64,000 nucleotides of DNA from Cliona cf. orientalis. Lineage: Eukaryota; Porifera; Demospongiae; Clionaida; Clionaidae. The notes beneath the pieces are model-generated. The model had not been told where the DNA came from. It searched no databases and worked only from the letters and a program-made list of their open reading frames with translations. Both the position numbers and the translations under genes were made by a program. The stretch lies in assembly GCA_963930775.1 (NCBI GenBank), contig OZ005698.1:7198501-7262500 (forward strand). The letters are read 5' to 3'. Within the stretch, counting starts at the first letter, position 1. The number at the start of each line of letters is the position of its first letter. Positions 49,587-61,970 of the stretch are shown one piece after another.

Positions 49587-50608
49587 TCAGATGCACACAC
49601 ATATGTATACATTGATCTTAATTACCTAAAGGAACTTGCAATTGCATGTATGATAATTCATCGTTAGTATTTATGGCTAACAGTGAAAATTATTTAAAGC
49701 CTCCAATCAGTAAATTTCCTTTTGTGTGCTTTTTCTTGAATAGAATTACCAAGTAGACAGAGAACTCTGTAGCTGTGAGGTTATGTAATACCGTAGATCT
49801 GGAAATTTTCGTGTAAAGAAACTTTCGTATCATAAATTTTCGTGTAAAAATATTTTCGTAGGAATGACCCCTTACCGTATTAGCGTTAATAATGCATGCT
49901 AATTTTCGTAAGATTAATTTTCGTAGCTGCCATCGACACGAAAATATTTTTACAACGAAAATTTCCAGATTTACGGTACCCTTTTTTATTCAGCTGCTTC
50001 AAGGAAAACAACATACTCTAGTGGTATATATATTTTTTAGCTTATAGATCAGCCAGTAGTACCACACACATGCATAAACTTTACGATAAAATTTCCCTCA
50101 CATTCTGAATATCACCTTTATTCACATATTGTTCATAGTGACTGTTTTGCTTAAGAGTTAAAGCATTTCCTTCACATCATAATTACGTATGTGCAGTGGA
50201 CCACACAGACCTCAGTCACATACATACTTTAATACTGTTTTGTCACATTTTTAGCTATTTTTTAATACAGTACACAGATCTAGATCTCCAAACGATAAAC
50301 ATTAGGATTATCAAACTTTTGACAAGCTCATTGACCTTCCTCATAGTTTTAAGCAAGGTCAGTCACATAAAGTTCCCCCAGCTGCTAAATGCATAAATAA
50401 TCTGATACAATCTTCCAATAATAGACATATTATTACATGTATACAGCTTTTATCTGATGTAACATGTATAGTGTATAATATTTATCTGAGAGTATTAACA
50501 GAGTTATGTAAGCAGGAAACAACAGAGACGGACATTCCAGAGTTAATCAATTTGATGAGGTACATTCCAGCTGACAAAGAGCTAGAACACACATTGTCAA
50601 GCCTCTGA
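49158..50608 (+). CDS. Probable multi-exon gene, unknown protein
   Basis: Three exons, all with phase 0 borders, join in frame: 49158-49277 (GAAACAG acceptor, AGT followed by GTTAGT), 50271-50357 (TTTTAATACAG acceptor, AAG followed by GTCAGT) and 50516-50608 (GTAAGCAG acceptor, stop TGA 50606-50608). The visible part is 99 residues. It contains ILSRGKEEAAWPDLAKLLP and RRRADNAVHNNYKIS, then DLQTINIRIIKLLTSSLTFL, and finally ETDIPELINLMRYIPADKEL. The pattern is helical, and no family is recognised. The start is not fixed; ATG at 48566 followed by AT/GTAAGT could be a tiny first exon but needs another exon to correct phase. A MITE (49789-49978) lies in its first visible intron. The last two exons are repeated twice more downstream in decayed form. 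It could be the 3' end of a longer gene. Confidence 0.42.
49541..49603 (+). repeat. (CA)n microsatellite, interrupted
   Basis: CACACA runs broken by CT and CG steps. Confidence 0.9.
49789..49978. mobile_element. 190-base MITE with TTTTCGT internal repeats
   Basis: Ends TACCGTAGATCTGGAAATTT and, mirrored, AAATTTCCAGATTTACGGTA. TTTTCGTGTAAA and TTTTCGTA blocks recur inside in both orientations. TA flanks and a CCGTA terminus as in the 47019 family, but internal sequence differs, so it is a separate family. An element at 51823-52026 shares the GAAA(A)CTTTC style interior. Confidence 0.82.
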
Positions 50609-50639
50609 ATCAGTTGTTATTAATTTTAATTGTCACCTA

Positions 50640-51190
50640 TATAGCTGTTCTATTTCTCCAAACAATAAACGTTAGGGTCATCAGACTTTTGACAAGCCCA
50701 TTGACCTTAGCATACATAGATCAGTATAATTATATATAGAATTTCCCTGCATAACCTGATGCTCTCCCTACAGTAGCTACATGTATGTTACATGATATAC
50801 TTTGAGAGTATAAACAGTTACGTAATCATGAAATAACAGAGACAGACATTCCAGAGTTAATTTGATGACCGAGCTACATTCCTGAAGAAGGGAACACACA
50901 AGCCTCAGTTGTCATTTGTCACCTTTTTAGCTGTTCTATTTCTCCAAACAATAAACATTAGGGTCGTCAAACTTTTGACAAGCCCATTGACCTCCCTCAT
51001 AGAGGTCACTATGTAAGACTTCCCCTATAGCTACACATACATTTTAGTGATTAATCTGTTACATTTGCTCGATGCTGCATAAACTGCCCGGTATTTATTG
51101 TTATTGCTGTGTTAAGCATGAAACAACAGAGACAGACATTCCAGAGATAATAAGATCGCAGAGCTACATTCCTCCTAATGAGAACACCCA
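50640..51190 (+). repeat. Two decayed copies of the terminal exon pair of the upstream gene
   Basis: Copies of exon A at about 50651-50712 and 50937-51005 (CTCCAAACAATAAACRTTAG, CTTTTGACAAGCCCATTGAC) and of exon B at about 50826-50900 and 51119-51180 (ACAGAGACAGACATTCCAGA). In copy 2, exon B has a stop after ETDIPELI. In copy 3, both exons are still open, but B runs into the CA microsatellite. Period is about 290 to 330 bases. Confidence 0.8.
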
Positions 51191-51196
51191 CAAGCA

Positions 51197-51298
51197 CACC
51201 ACACACACACACACACACACAGACACAGATACACAGACTCAGACACAGATACACACACACACACTCACTTACACACACACACACACACACACACACAC
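51197..51298 (+). repeat. (CA)n microsatellite with CAGA and CT variants
   Basis: Composite CACACA, GACACAGATACACAGACT and ACTCACTTACACAC runs. It interrupts the third copy of exon B. Confidence 0.93.
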
Positions 51299-51822
51299 GT
51301 ACATGTACACATTACAACTGCAGGCTAGGGGCAAACTTAGGGAGTTACCGTACATATAATTCCTAAAAGTGCATAATTTCTAGCACTACTACTTGCATTC
51401 TAAAAGTTTGCATGTTTACAATAATAATTAATACACCTACATGTACGTATGTTTGCAATGTACTTAGTACATGTAAGTTAAACAATTCCAAAAAGAATAA
51501 GATTTCAGAGAATATTATGATTGTTACCTATCAGACAGACTTACTACGTACATTACGCACATCAGATAATAATTAAGTACACGTACAAAACTAGCAGATA
51601 CGTCTCAATATATATATGTGTCAAGCAATTACAAAAAGAATAATATTCACAGAAAATGAGTATTACCATCAGAAAAAATCAGATAGCTATAGACTTACTA
51701 CACATATAATCAGATAAGTGCATGTATGAAACCAGCAGATATGTCACGTTATGTGTGTGTGTGTGTACAATGATACAGTGTATGCGTGCAGGTCTTAAGT
51801 GCATGTACGTGCTAGCGTACAG

Positions 51823-52026
51823 CAGGAAACTTTTGAGGGAGAAAACTTTCACGAATCTGGGGGCCACCCGCGAAAGTTTTCTTCACGAAATTTTAGGCAT
51901 ATGTCGCACTTTCCTATAGACTAAGTATACAATCAATTTAGAATCCTGCATTAAGTTTACTCTGGGAAATGCATGCTCACTTTTAATTTATCAATCTGCA
52001 AAAGTTTCTCCCTCGAAGGTTTCCTG
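51823..52026. mobile_element. About 204-base MITE-like element
   Basis: CAGGAAACTTTTGAGGGAGA then AAACTTTC at the left is mirrored by GAAAGTTT-like and TCTCCCTCGAAGGTTTCCTG at the right. A second internal inverted pair is AAACTTTCACGAATCT with CGCGAAAGTTTTCTTC. Non-coding. Confidence 0.7.
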
Positions 52027-55000
52027 GAATACAGTAATAATATGTCAGACTGAAACTGCCCTACCAGCCAGCTGGGCCGGCTAGACCGCAGATCGGTGTT
52101 ATTAGTACAATGTTTGCAGACAGTACCAACCCCAAGCCCCCACCCATACTATCATAGAGAAACTAATTATAACTCTCTCTCTCTCTCTCTGATCTCTCTT
52201 TCCCAAAGTTCAAAGTGTTTCAATATGCAAGCTTAGCTTTTGGCTGCATCGCTGGCTAGGCGAAATAATCCCCCCACCCCCACCCCCACCCACTCCCCAA
52301 TACCTCATGCACCAGACATAGTGAATGTAAACAAGCATTGCAGTATGAACATGTTGTTACAATTTTTTATACGTATGCAGTGGACTAAACTGGTTTAAAC
52401 TGGTCACACAGGATTGCCATGGCATATGTCAATATAAATGTACGTATTGCATAGCCTGCATGCACACACACTCTTTCATTGTTATCAACAGTACATGAAC
52501 GTGGCATGTGTATATGAAACATAAATGTGCGATATTATTATAATTATAACTGTGCATTTTTCGTCTCGACAACATTCATATTTTGGTGATCTCTTTAAAA
52601 GTACACTAATACGTGTGCACGCAACTAAAAACGTACTAGCTTATAGTGACAAACTACATAATAATTATAATTAGTACGTATTAATCATATGCTCACACGT
52701 ATGTAAATAGAGTGAATGGGGACAGAAAGTATGTACGCTGTACGTAGGACTCCCCCAGGGAAATCCATTGACCAGTACGCGTACAGGAACTATATCATCA
52801 TTAATACGTATATACATTGTACATGTACTTACATACGTATACCAACTCCAGCAGGCTAGCGATATACAATAATTGCTATTATTGAGCCCATTCAAATTGA
52901 TAAACAATCATTACTTTTGTATTTCCCACATTGACACATTGCATACTCCTGAATAACCATATAATACATGTACATACTGCAAACTCCAATTCCATATATT
53001 ATCATCTGTATATGCATGCACAGTATATACTCAGCAACTTGCTCTACAGGTGGTATCGACAGGTGGTATCGATTATCAAGCCCATAAAAGTTAGACAGAA
53101 AAGCCCCTACAAATATTAAAGCCTAGGTACATTGATGTCTGAATAACCTCAATACATACCGCTAACTCCCATGAGGCCAATTCCACATCAGCTGCGTCAG
53201 TGATCCATGAGTTACTTCCAGAGATAGGCGTGCATGGCATTGCATGCAGCTCGATCATTCTGCAAGGAAGAGCATAAAACTACAATGGCATATAATATTA
53301 CGAAATTCATGTGCACATGTTACTGCACATGCAAGGTCCATGGTCGTCACACTGAGTATTATAATACCAAGAGGGTTTTTAACTTAATGCAGCAAGCAAT
53401 TGGAACTTAATTGCACGTGGTCTGATTGATAATCCTACACGTGTTATAGCTCACATTGTAGTGGGGGATTAATACTGCCTGCATAAGCATCAGTTGACGA
53501 ATGCAATTATAACTCTATAAGGTGCAATTTAAATTCCTACATGTATACGTAAGCAAGGTGACGTGGTGAGTATTGTCAAGAGGCTAGGGCTATTATACGT
53601 ACAATCCACTGATCTCATACGGCATTGTCAAAACTTTGTCTGTTTACTAACAACCACATTATTTACTACACAATGAGCTCGGTCAGTATAATTGTGGTCG
53701 GGTACACTGCTACTGTACGTGTAAGTAGGGAGGGGGCATTTATTTTTATTGCATTGTTCTGAGCTACGTGAGCTAGCTATAGCTAGCATAAGAAACGTTA
53801 GTGGTGGGCATCACAATGCTATAGAGGGTTGAGAAGGGGTCAACTCTACTGGGATTAACTGCTGGACAATTATATACAGTAATTTAAGATGTACAATTAA
53901 TTGTATTAAAGCAAGGGGAGCTAGCTAGAGGGAGAGTTAAAAATGCGGCCAATGTTCAGTTGACATCCATGTATGGTCCAGAAATATTTAATTTAATGAT
54001 ACTTAAAGGGAGTACAATTACATGTACGTCACAAAAAATGTTATTTGGTATGCATTCACGTAACTCCTCCATACAACTCTCTCTCTCTCCTTTCTCTTTC
54101 CCTCCTGTACTATGCCCTACCCTAGCTGCCCTCTTGATCTGCACCACAACATTAATTGACCTTTTCCCACCCTCCACAGCCCAGTGGGGATTGATACAGC
54201 ACACAACAGTTGCTCCATGTCACAAAATTAGTTCTTAAACAGCTGCCAGTGTCTTAATTTTTACATCACACAGTTGAAGCTGTTTCAGTAGTGGTACACT
54301 CCTCATCTGACCTTTTAATTCGAGTCAGCCAACAAATTTCAATAATGCACAACTGAAATATAATTATGATTGTACATGCATGCATATAATATACAAGTCA
54401 TGCATGTGTGTACATGTACGTATGTCACTGGAGAATATTTTCAATGATTATTAATAAGCACAGGAGGAAAATAATGTTACAATGTTTACGTGGGTGTATC
54501 CTTGCTATCCGAGGGAGGATCGCATGATCAGCTATAGCCGAGAAAAAAATTACAATTTTAAGAGTTGCATGTTACAATGTGCATATAGCCATACACGTGG
54601 TATGCATACATGTGCCTTTGAAACAATGATCGATGAATGTTGCTCTATCCGGCCCTCGATTAAAAATCAACAGTAATATTTCACAAAGACCAACTGTTAC
54701 AGCTGATTCACAGTTAATAATGGCTCACTCAGATAACATTATTGTAACACAGTCTGGTGGATAAGATATTCCATGTATAATATGAGATGAAAGCATTCAC
54801 TCTTGCTTTTGTGATCAATTAAAAAAGAAAGAAAGTTTAAAGGTACACATGCATTCAGTGCATTAATGTACATCTCTTCCCGTCCCTCCCTCGAGTCCCT
54901 CCCTCTCTCCCTTTCCCACTATACACAATGTATATATGTACACTGTCTCTCTCTCTCTCTAGTCACGTAACTCTAAAATTGCCTGAAGCTAGGACTAGAA

Positions 55001-55473
55001 CAACTAAAGGCTGGGAGACTAGATGTCCGTCTGTGAGCACAGTCAACATCTACTAGCTAGGAAATACATATTATATTTCTGAGAAAAGAAATTAGAGTAT
55101 GTATATATAGTATTGTAATAATACTTATTGTGCTCAGCTATAGTCTGTCATTGTTATTGAATTTAATAACCCTACAGGACACTTGCACGGTTCAAACAAA
55201 ATGCATTATGCATCTTGTGTTGTCTGTGAGAGTCTTAATGTACCACTTACTTACAACAGGACTAAGCATTTTGGCTCGGGCATATGTACTACTACATGAT
55301 TGAAGTTGGTCGGTATTAATACAGTATGTATGCTTTGAAGTGGTCCCCAGTACATTAAGGACCATGTGAGGTTACAAGCACCGCCAATAGCCATCAATTA
55401 AGAGTACAGTACGCTACGCTTTGGGTCAGTAAATCTACGCTCACGATCAGTGAAGCATTCGACTTTTATCACG
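52027..55473. other. Non-coding stretch
   Basis: Contains CT-rich runs (52171-52190, 54897-54960), a C-rich run CCCCCACCCCCACCC at about 52270, and a short direct repeat CAGGTGGTATCGA at 53048 and 53061. A minus-strand frame at 53956-54204 (82 codons, ending ISGPYMDVN) looks somewhat protein-like, but has no recognised domain. Confidence 0.35.
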
Positions 55474-55515
55474 TACTGTACTGTACTGTACTGTACTGTA
55501 CCGTACTGTACTGTA
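55474..55515. repeat. Pentanucleotide (TACTG)n microsatellite
   Basis: About eight TACTG units with one C variant. The unit is part of a self-complementary GTACTGTAC context. Confidence 0.93.
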
Positions 55516-55777
55516 CGTAAGGCATATGTCACTAATCGTTACTAATTCGACCGCAGACTAAACTGTTGCATAAGCATACATGCTCGATGACATAAAATTC
55601 TGTAACCAGGCCACTTTAGCCAAGCACGCACACGTGCGTGCGGTCAACTGTCACAGTTGGTAGTGCGGTAGCAAATGGACCATGATCCATGATCACGATA
55701 GCTAGCATGGCACTGTGTTAAAAATACGTTATTCATAGACATCAATTTATGAATAATATAGTTTCACATTAATTTAG

Positions 55778-56265
55778 TAGAAAGTAACTTTCTCTTGTGG
55801 AGTGCCCCTGACAGATGCTGTCACTGTGGCTCTCGGCTAGATACACTAGCCATCAGGCCTATAACTCATCAATAATTCATTCCCATAGCACTTGTATACA
55901 AGTCCCAAGATTTTCTTTCCTGGAAAAGAAAATTTTTCTCAGTATTTGAGTGGGGATCAAAGCACATCTCTGGTGTGCATGATGCTCTACCAATTGAGCT
56001 ACCAAGCCCTTGGGAGCAAGCTACTGGGAAGGAAGGGGGTAAACAAGTGCTGGTTCTTGGTGCCCATAAATGTACATCAGAAAGTAACTTTCTCTTGTGG
56101 AGTGCCCCTGACAGATGCTGTCACTGTGGCTCTCAGCTAGATACACTAGCCATCAGACCTAACTCATCAATAATCCATTCCCATAATATAGAACTTAATT
56201 ATATGCAAGTCCCAAGATTTTCTTTCCTGGAAAAGAAAATTTCAAATTTCAGGACTTGAGTGCAT
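55778..56265. repeat. Tandem duplication of about 300 bases containing a SINE
   Basis: Unit 1 from 55778 and unit 2 from 56079 both start AGAAAGTAACTTTCTCTTGT and continue through GTGCCCCTGACAGATGCTGT, GATACACTAGCCATCAG and AATCCATTCCCATA-like sequence into the tail of the SINE. In unit 2 the SINE lacks its tRNA-like head. Confidence 0.85.
55889..56009 (-). mobile_element. tRNA-derived SINE, near complete
   Basis: On the minus strand: GGGCTTGGTAGCTCAATTGG then TAGAGC (pol III A box, plus 55984-56009), a B-box-like TTTGATCCCC about 35 bases on, then CACTCAAATACTGAG, a hairpin ATTTTCTTTTCCAGGAAAGA and the tail CTTGTATACAAGTGC. The B box has lost the GGTTCGA consensus, so it is probably inactive. 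A better B box is found in the 4468 copy. Anticodon-stem pairing is poor, so it is not a functional tRNA. Confidence 0.75.
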
Positions 56266-56269
56266 GGGG

Positions 56270-59200
56270 ATATATATAATATACAAATAGTAATTGTATA
56301 CCATGCTATAATTAGCTGTTGATTACGTTCTACCAGCTATCCAGTCGTCAGTTTTGGACTATCGATTTTCAGCGATTCTGTATACATACATGTAATATAT
56401 ATACATGTATGTTTATGTTGTCTACGGAAATGCACGTCCAAACACACACAAACACAGTATATTATTATACATTGATCATCCTGGATACAAGGCTTAATTT
56501 ATCAATTAGCTTTCAGTAAACTACAGCTAGCCTTAATTTAGCTTCATATGCAGTATGTTATAATATGTAGTGTACGTACCAATACATAATTATATGAATA
56601 TCTTCCAAGTCTTGTTTTCAATATTACTACACATGCATGTGCAATTCCCCAAGGAAAAACACTCTGAAATCGACCCCCTCGGCTGGGCTAGCGCTACTGT
56701 AATACTATCAATTGTGAACAGTAAACCTCATTATTAGTAGTGATCGATCCATCATTACTCTAGGCTATTGCTATTTTTAGCATACATTTTAAAGCTTATT
56801 ATATCGATCTGCAAATGCATGAGTCACACACAGAGAGAGATCGATAATGCATGTACAGTAACTTTAAAGTGTATGCTAAATTAGCAACAGCTTAGGGCCA
56901 CGATTGAACAGAATATGCCTATATATGGGCATAAATTATATCGACTGCTGTGGCTGCTGTGGTGAAACTGCACTCACTCAGATCAGACCACTTCAAAGCA
57001 GAGCCATCCGTGCATGTGATATAGTTAGTAACAATAAGCTGCCTACGTAGTGGTACGTATGTGCAACTTAATTAAGCTTTAGATAGTTGTCCCAACACTA
57101 ATAATTATTAGAAGCAGTCAAAGTGTTCACTGCATGTGGCTGTCATGCTATCTATAGACCTGTATGCACATACGTACGTACCAGCTAGTCTAGTGATTCT
57201 ACGTGACATTATGTGATTATGCATTCCTCTTATGCATGCATGCACATGCCAATTAACTGCACCAGTAGTTACTATACGTCATGACCGTCACGACTCCCAT
57301 AAAAGTTCCTAAACCTGCCAAGTGAACTAAGGCTAATTGATTTTGTTCTTAGCTAATGGACTCCTGCTAAGAGTGGAGGTGGCACCTACGTATCTATAGG
57401 GCTAAATTTAGAAATGTCAACTATGATGCAGTTAGGCTAAAAAAAGTTGGTAGCAATAATTTTATTATATTATTATAGGCTAGGGTTCCCCGTGACATCA
57501 TTCATACATGTAGATTCAACACTTACATTAACAAAGGTGACAGCTAGATAATTTTACAACATACCAGCCAAGTTACAAGCTTAATGTCTAGTTAAGGTCA
57601 ATTGAACCTCACAGCTTAATTGAATTGGTACTAGAGCTCCCATCATGTATACAAATTTACATACCAGATGTCATATAAACAAAGTCTGTCACAGTGACGA
57701 TGCGGTACATGTACATACCCAAGGTGATAGCTAGCTAGCTACGTAGCTGGCAAGCAGGCCTTGAACCACTCTCCTTTTCACTTCCCTCATAAACACATAA
57801 AGACTATGGTTTGTGCATAGGAAAGCTTAAGAGACACTTTACTTGGCATAGCCGACTACAACAGTGTATACTAAGCTAGGTGACATGATCCAGACATGCG
57901 GCAATTGACCTCACTCTATATGCATTGTAATTAGCTAGATGTATTCATAGCTGATTCAGAAATTCAAGTCAGGTAACAGGGCTGTCCCTTGTGCAGCTAT
58001 ACAGGTATTCATAGACCGTGGCCAGTCACCACATCCTATAGTGAGCCTGTCATATGCCCTGTGATGCAAAGTGATATCACAATGTTTGTCCTGGGCCATT
58101 GTTTGGTCACCTATACAACAGCTTAGCACGCTTAAACCAATGTACATGTATATATAAGGAATCAAGGGATACATTTTAGGCAGTGAATATGTATACATGT
58201 ACGTATATGGTCAGTGTCTGTAAGGAAAGTACAAGAGTAATGTATGTACACAAATATACATACCTAGACATACATACTGTACACACATCCATGCATTGGC
58301 CGAAATCATATCCTATGAAGCAAAATGGCTATAATAATAAGAGCTAGACTACTGTCTACACTCATATATAGGCACAACCTACATAGCACCTGACTTGAGA
58401 TGGTGGGCCAGGGCCAGGCCCTTCATTTCCCATCAGCCAATAGCCATTAGTAGAGCCACTTACAAACTGAAAGCATGTTCTGGACAAAATTATTATTAAT
58501 GAATTACCAGGAAAAGCCACAGACTTCCCTTTGGGACTAAGGGACAAGACTTAGTGTCTGTAGCAGGATAAGTGTCTGTAGTATAATATTATAATACTCC
58601 ATTCATGTACATGTATGTACACATGCAATGAATTCTCATGAAGTATGAGAGTGATGCTAAATATGGTCTTGAAGCGAGCCAGGCCAGGTGGTGATGTAAA
58701 ATGATTCAGCATTTTTTCCTTGCAAATTACATGCATACATGCACATACAAAAGTGTATTGTACCTCCCTTGAATAGCATGCAACTGTACAAATCAAGCTC
58801 CTGAATAACAATGTATCCATGCATGCACAACATGTATATAATACGTACATGGTGTTCTAGCTATAATAATTGATATATTATGGTATTGATTTATACACAC
58901 GGAGTGTTCAACTTAACTTGTGCATGTGTATTAATTAGCTATACATGTACATGTACAGTTTCACCACAAGTCTAATTATGTATACTATTGTTACAGTATG
59001 CCAGCAGTTTATAATTAGTCCAAACAAGCTATTTATAGTATCATGATGGTACAGTGGCTATAGGAGATGTATATAATCTACGTACATGACATTGTATAAT
59101 ACATGCATGTAGGTTTAAATGAAGCCAAGCGTGCTGCTTGCATGTCTACTATAGCTAATTAATGTAGTCTATTTCACACAACACACGTGCACACATACAC

Positions 59201-59510
59201 ACACACGTGTACATACACATACATATGCACTATATTTCGCAACGACTTTGAAATCTAAACCTTACAAGATAAGCCTAAACACACACTCACCAGCATATGT
59301 CCGAGTACATATCATGAAGGGCATAATTATATACAATTAATGTACATGTACATGTACATACCACAACTGTGTACACGTAGGTATGTTTAGGCTGGGAGTT
59401 GGTAAGCATGCAGGTATGCAAGCATGGTCAAAACAAGTTTCAATACATACATAAATCACTTCATGCAATTAGCTAGCTAGCTAGCTATAGGAGATGATAA
59501 CAGCACACAT
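56270..59510. other. Non-coding stretch
   Basis: AT-rich with many TACGTA, CATGCATG and ACATGTACATGT words (for example 57172-57182, 57235-57247, 58604-58622, 58945-58960). An inverted half-end of the 42086-type MITE lies at 56984-56998. No gene supported. Confidence 0.4.
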
Positions 59511-60460
59511 AATTGCGTGAATGTTTTGGCTGGTAGTGCATTAATGCTAGAAGCAAAAACATGATTTGTGAGTGTAATTATCAGGAAATTTTCAATATGA
59601 GTGCATGCTACACGCACAGCAAAATTGTATGTAGTGACTGCTCATCCATCACTTCATAGCACATGCCCCACATTGCATGCATACCACAGCTGTAAAGGAC
59701 ACCAGAGCTACGTATGTGTGGGAATGGGGGGAAATGTAAGCTACGTATGCAGTTGCTATCATCAAAGTGAATTAACTTTATAAGGATATATTAATTTTAG
59801 TGTTTATTTACCAGAGAGCACCATACGTGCAGAGCTTTGACTGGAGGACACGAGGTACGCATGCACTTAGCAATACGTGGGCAGCATGTGCTACGTACAT
59901 TGTACATGTATAGACGACAACATGTATACACATTAAGTGTGCATATACAATATCATGCATATTCTGAGGTGAGTATTTAGACATCACACAATATCATCAT
60001 AATGTAAACTTTTGCTTCAGGGACTATAAGTGTGTGAATGTTTTGACTGGCCTGCTACAGGTACTAACAAACTCTACATGCATGTGTGTGTGTGTGTGTG
60101 TGTGTGTACTATAAACTTTATGTGTATACCACAAACACGATTGTCCACAAACACGATTGTTGAGGTACAAAGCTTCCAGGGCGCCTTAAGTGAGCAAATG
60201 TTTTGACTAGGTTTGAAGCAAGCAAGTGCATCTTCAGGTATATAGCATGACAAACATGTGTTGTACAAAGTTTTAACCATAACAATGTTCATTTTGCAAT
60301 TTCAAGATCCTATCGCTATAGCGACATTACTCAATCATCAGTGCAATTGACCATACATTAGCTAATTATGTTACACACGTAGTAGGAATTTAATTTATTG
60401 ACAAGCATCGCTAAGGATACCATAATTGTGTGAATGTTGTGGCTGGGGGGTGAAAGGGTA
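59511..60460 (+). repeat. Dispersed short repeat TGTGAATGTTTTGGCTGG, four copies
   Basis: Variants at about 59515 (GCGTGAATGTTTTGGCTGG), 60033 (TGTGAATGTTTTGACTGG), 60193 (GAGCAAATGTTTTGACTAG) and 60428 (TGTGAATGTTGTGGCTGG), spaced 160 to 520 bases. The spacing is irregular. A (GT)n run at 60083-60108 lies among them. Confidence 0.55.
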
Positions 60461-61349
60461 CTAGTAAACAGAACAACTTAAAAAGTGTGTACTACATTGC
60501 AGGCAGTTACTGTAACAGATGTAGTTACCTAATACCTCTTCCCTCACAGGTCCACAAGTGCTTAGCATAATAATATGGCCTCAAACATCAATCACATGAC
60601 CAAACAAGCTTCGTGACCATGCACTTTCAGAGTGTGTACTGAACATGGAGATGAAATTACCACATCATGAGGGTCGAAATGTACACATGCATGGCCTCAA
60701 ACATCAATCATGTGACCAAAATAACTACATAGCAGCTCTAGATGGTAACTCACTCACTCATAACAAGTGCTAGCTTTTACTGGTGGCTAGCTGTTACAGT
60801 AGAATTAATTCTACATGTATGAATAATTATGCCTCACACAAAATTACATACAACCACTACAAGAAATCCTACGATCTACCTACATGTACATGTATGTATG
60901 TCTCATCTTCATACATGCACAGTCTTAATCTGGCACTGCCTACACACCGAGTAGGACTACATTTCACCACGTTTGGCAATAGATTTTGATAAGGACAGGA
61001 AATTGAAGGACAAATTCAAGCCACAATAGTGCCACTGTTTTGTTTCACCAGTCAATCACCATGCAGCCACTACAAGATCGAATGTACATATCCGTACAAT
61101 ATAAATCAGGGGGGGGTGAACTTAAATTCAATAAAAAAAACTAATTAATAATACCACCATGCACGCATGCATACACACTACCTGTGCTTCAAATACGTAC
61201 TACGCGACAGACAGACAGATTTTATCTTTCTCAGTCACAACACCAGTACCGACCTACACGCTGTGTACCAATACACTGCATGATCACAGGTACGTGTACC
61301 ATGTGCGTACGTACATGTAGCTGCTTTTGGAAAATTGACAAGACTATAT
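60461..61349. other. Non-coding stretch with a small duplication
   Basis: TGGCCTCAAACATCAATCA followed by TGTGACC or CATGACC occurs at 60577 and 60691. Otherwise nothing supported. Confidence 0.45.
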
Positions 61350-61550
61350 GGAAATTTAAGAGCCCTGAAAAACTATACTGATCGATGCAGCATATTAAGG
61401 TACTGTGCATATCAAGCTAGCCTAAATAGACAATATTATATAGCTGCAAGAGGAAGGAGGATGTCTATACATTAAAGAGCCCTGAAAATTATTATACTGA
61501 TGCATGCATAGTCCATACTGGTTCATATACTAAGCCTAAATAGACAACAG
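61350..61550 (+). repeat. Tandem duplication, units of about 110 bases
   Basis: AAGAGCCCTGAAAA..TATACTGAT and AGCCTAAATAGACAA occur in both units (about 61358-61432 and 61473-61548). Confidence 0.75.
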
Positions 61551-61552
61551 AT

Positions 61553-61970
61553 GGAGGGGGAGGGGGAGGGAAGGGGGGAGGGGGAGGGGAGGGGGAGGGG
61601 GAGGGGAGGGGGAGGGAAGGGGGGAGGTGGTCATATGATATCATGGAGTGTTAAAAATCAATAAATTTTTATGGCAAACAGTTGAGCAACAGCTTGAGGG
61701 GGGGGGGGGGGAAGGAGGGGAAGATCGAAGAAAGAGCTTGGTCATTGAGTGTCACAATAAACAAAGGAGTGACAGCTTGAGAGGGGGAGGGAGGGAGGGA
61801 GGGAGGGAGGGAAGGTGGGGTGGGGGGGGGAGAAAGCTATGTATGTAGGTCATAGAGTGTCGCGATAAACAAAGGAGCGGAGGGAGGGAGGAAGGGAAGG
61901 AGGGTGGGGGGGGGGGGGGAGTAGGTCATAGAGTGTCACAGTAAACAAAGGAGCGACAGCTTGAGTGAGA
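61553..61970 (+). repeat. G-rich minisatellite cluster
   Basis: 61553-61627 is built of GGGGGA and GGGGAG units. Then three units of 75 to 110 bases (starting about 61739, 61848, 61922) each contain GGTCAT.GAGTGTC, ATAAACAAAGGAG and, in two of them, CGACAGCTTGAG-like sequence, followed by a variable G-rich tail. Strong G-quadruplex potential on the plus strand. Confidence 0.9.

Noticed and set aside
50638-51190. The two downstream copies of exons A and B as part of the main gene
   Set aside because: Copy 2 has an in-frame stop and copy 3 runs into a microsatellite; the intact first copy ends with its own stop.
55980-56010. Functional tRNA on the minus strand
   Set aside because: A box is good, but the B box is mutated and the anticodon stem does not pair; it fits a SINE head instead.
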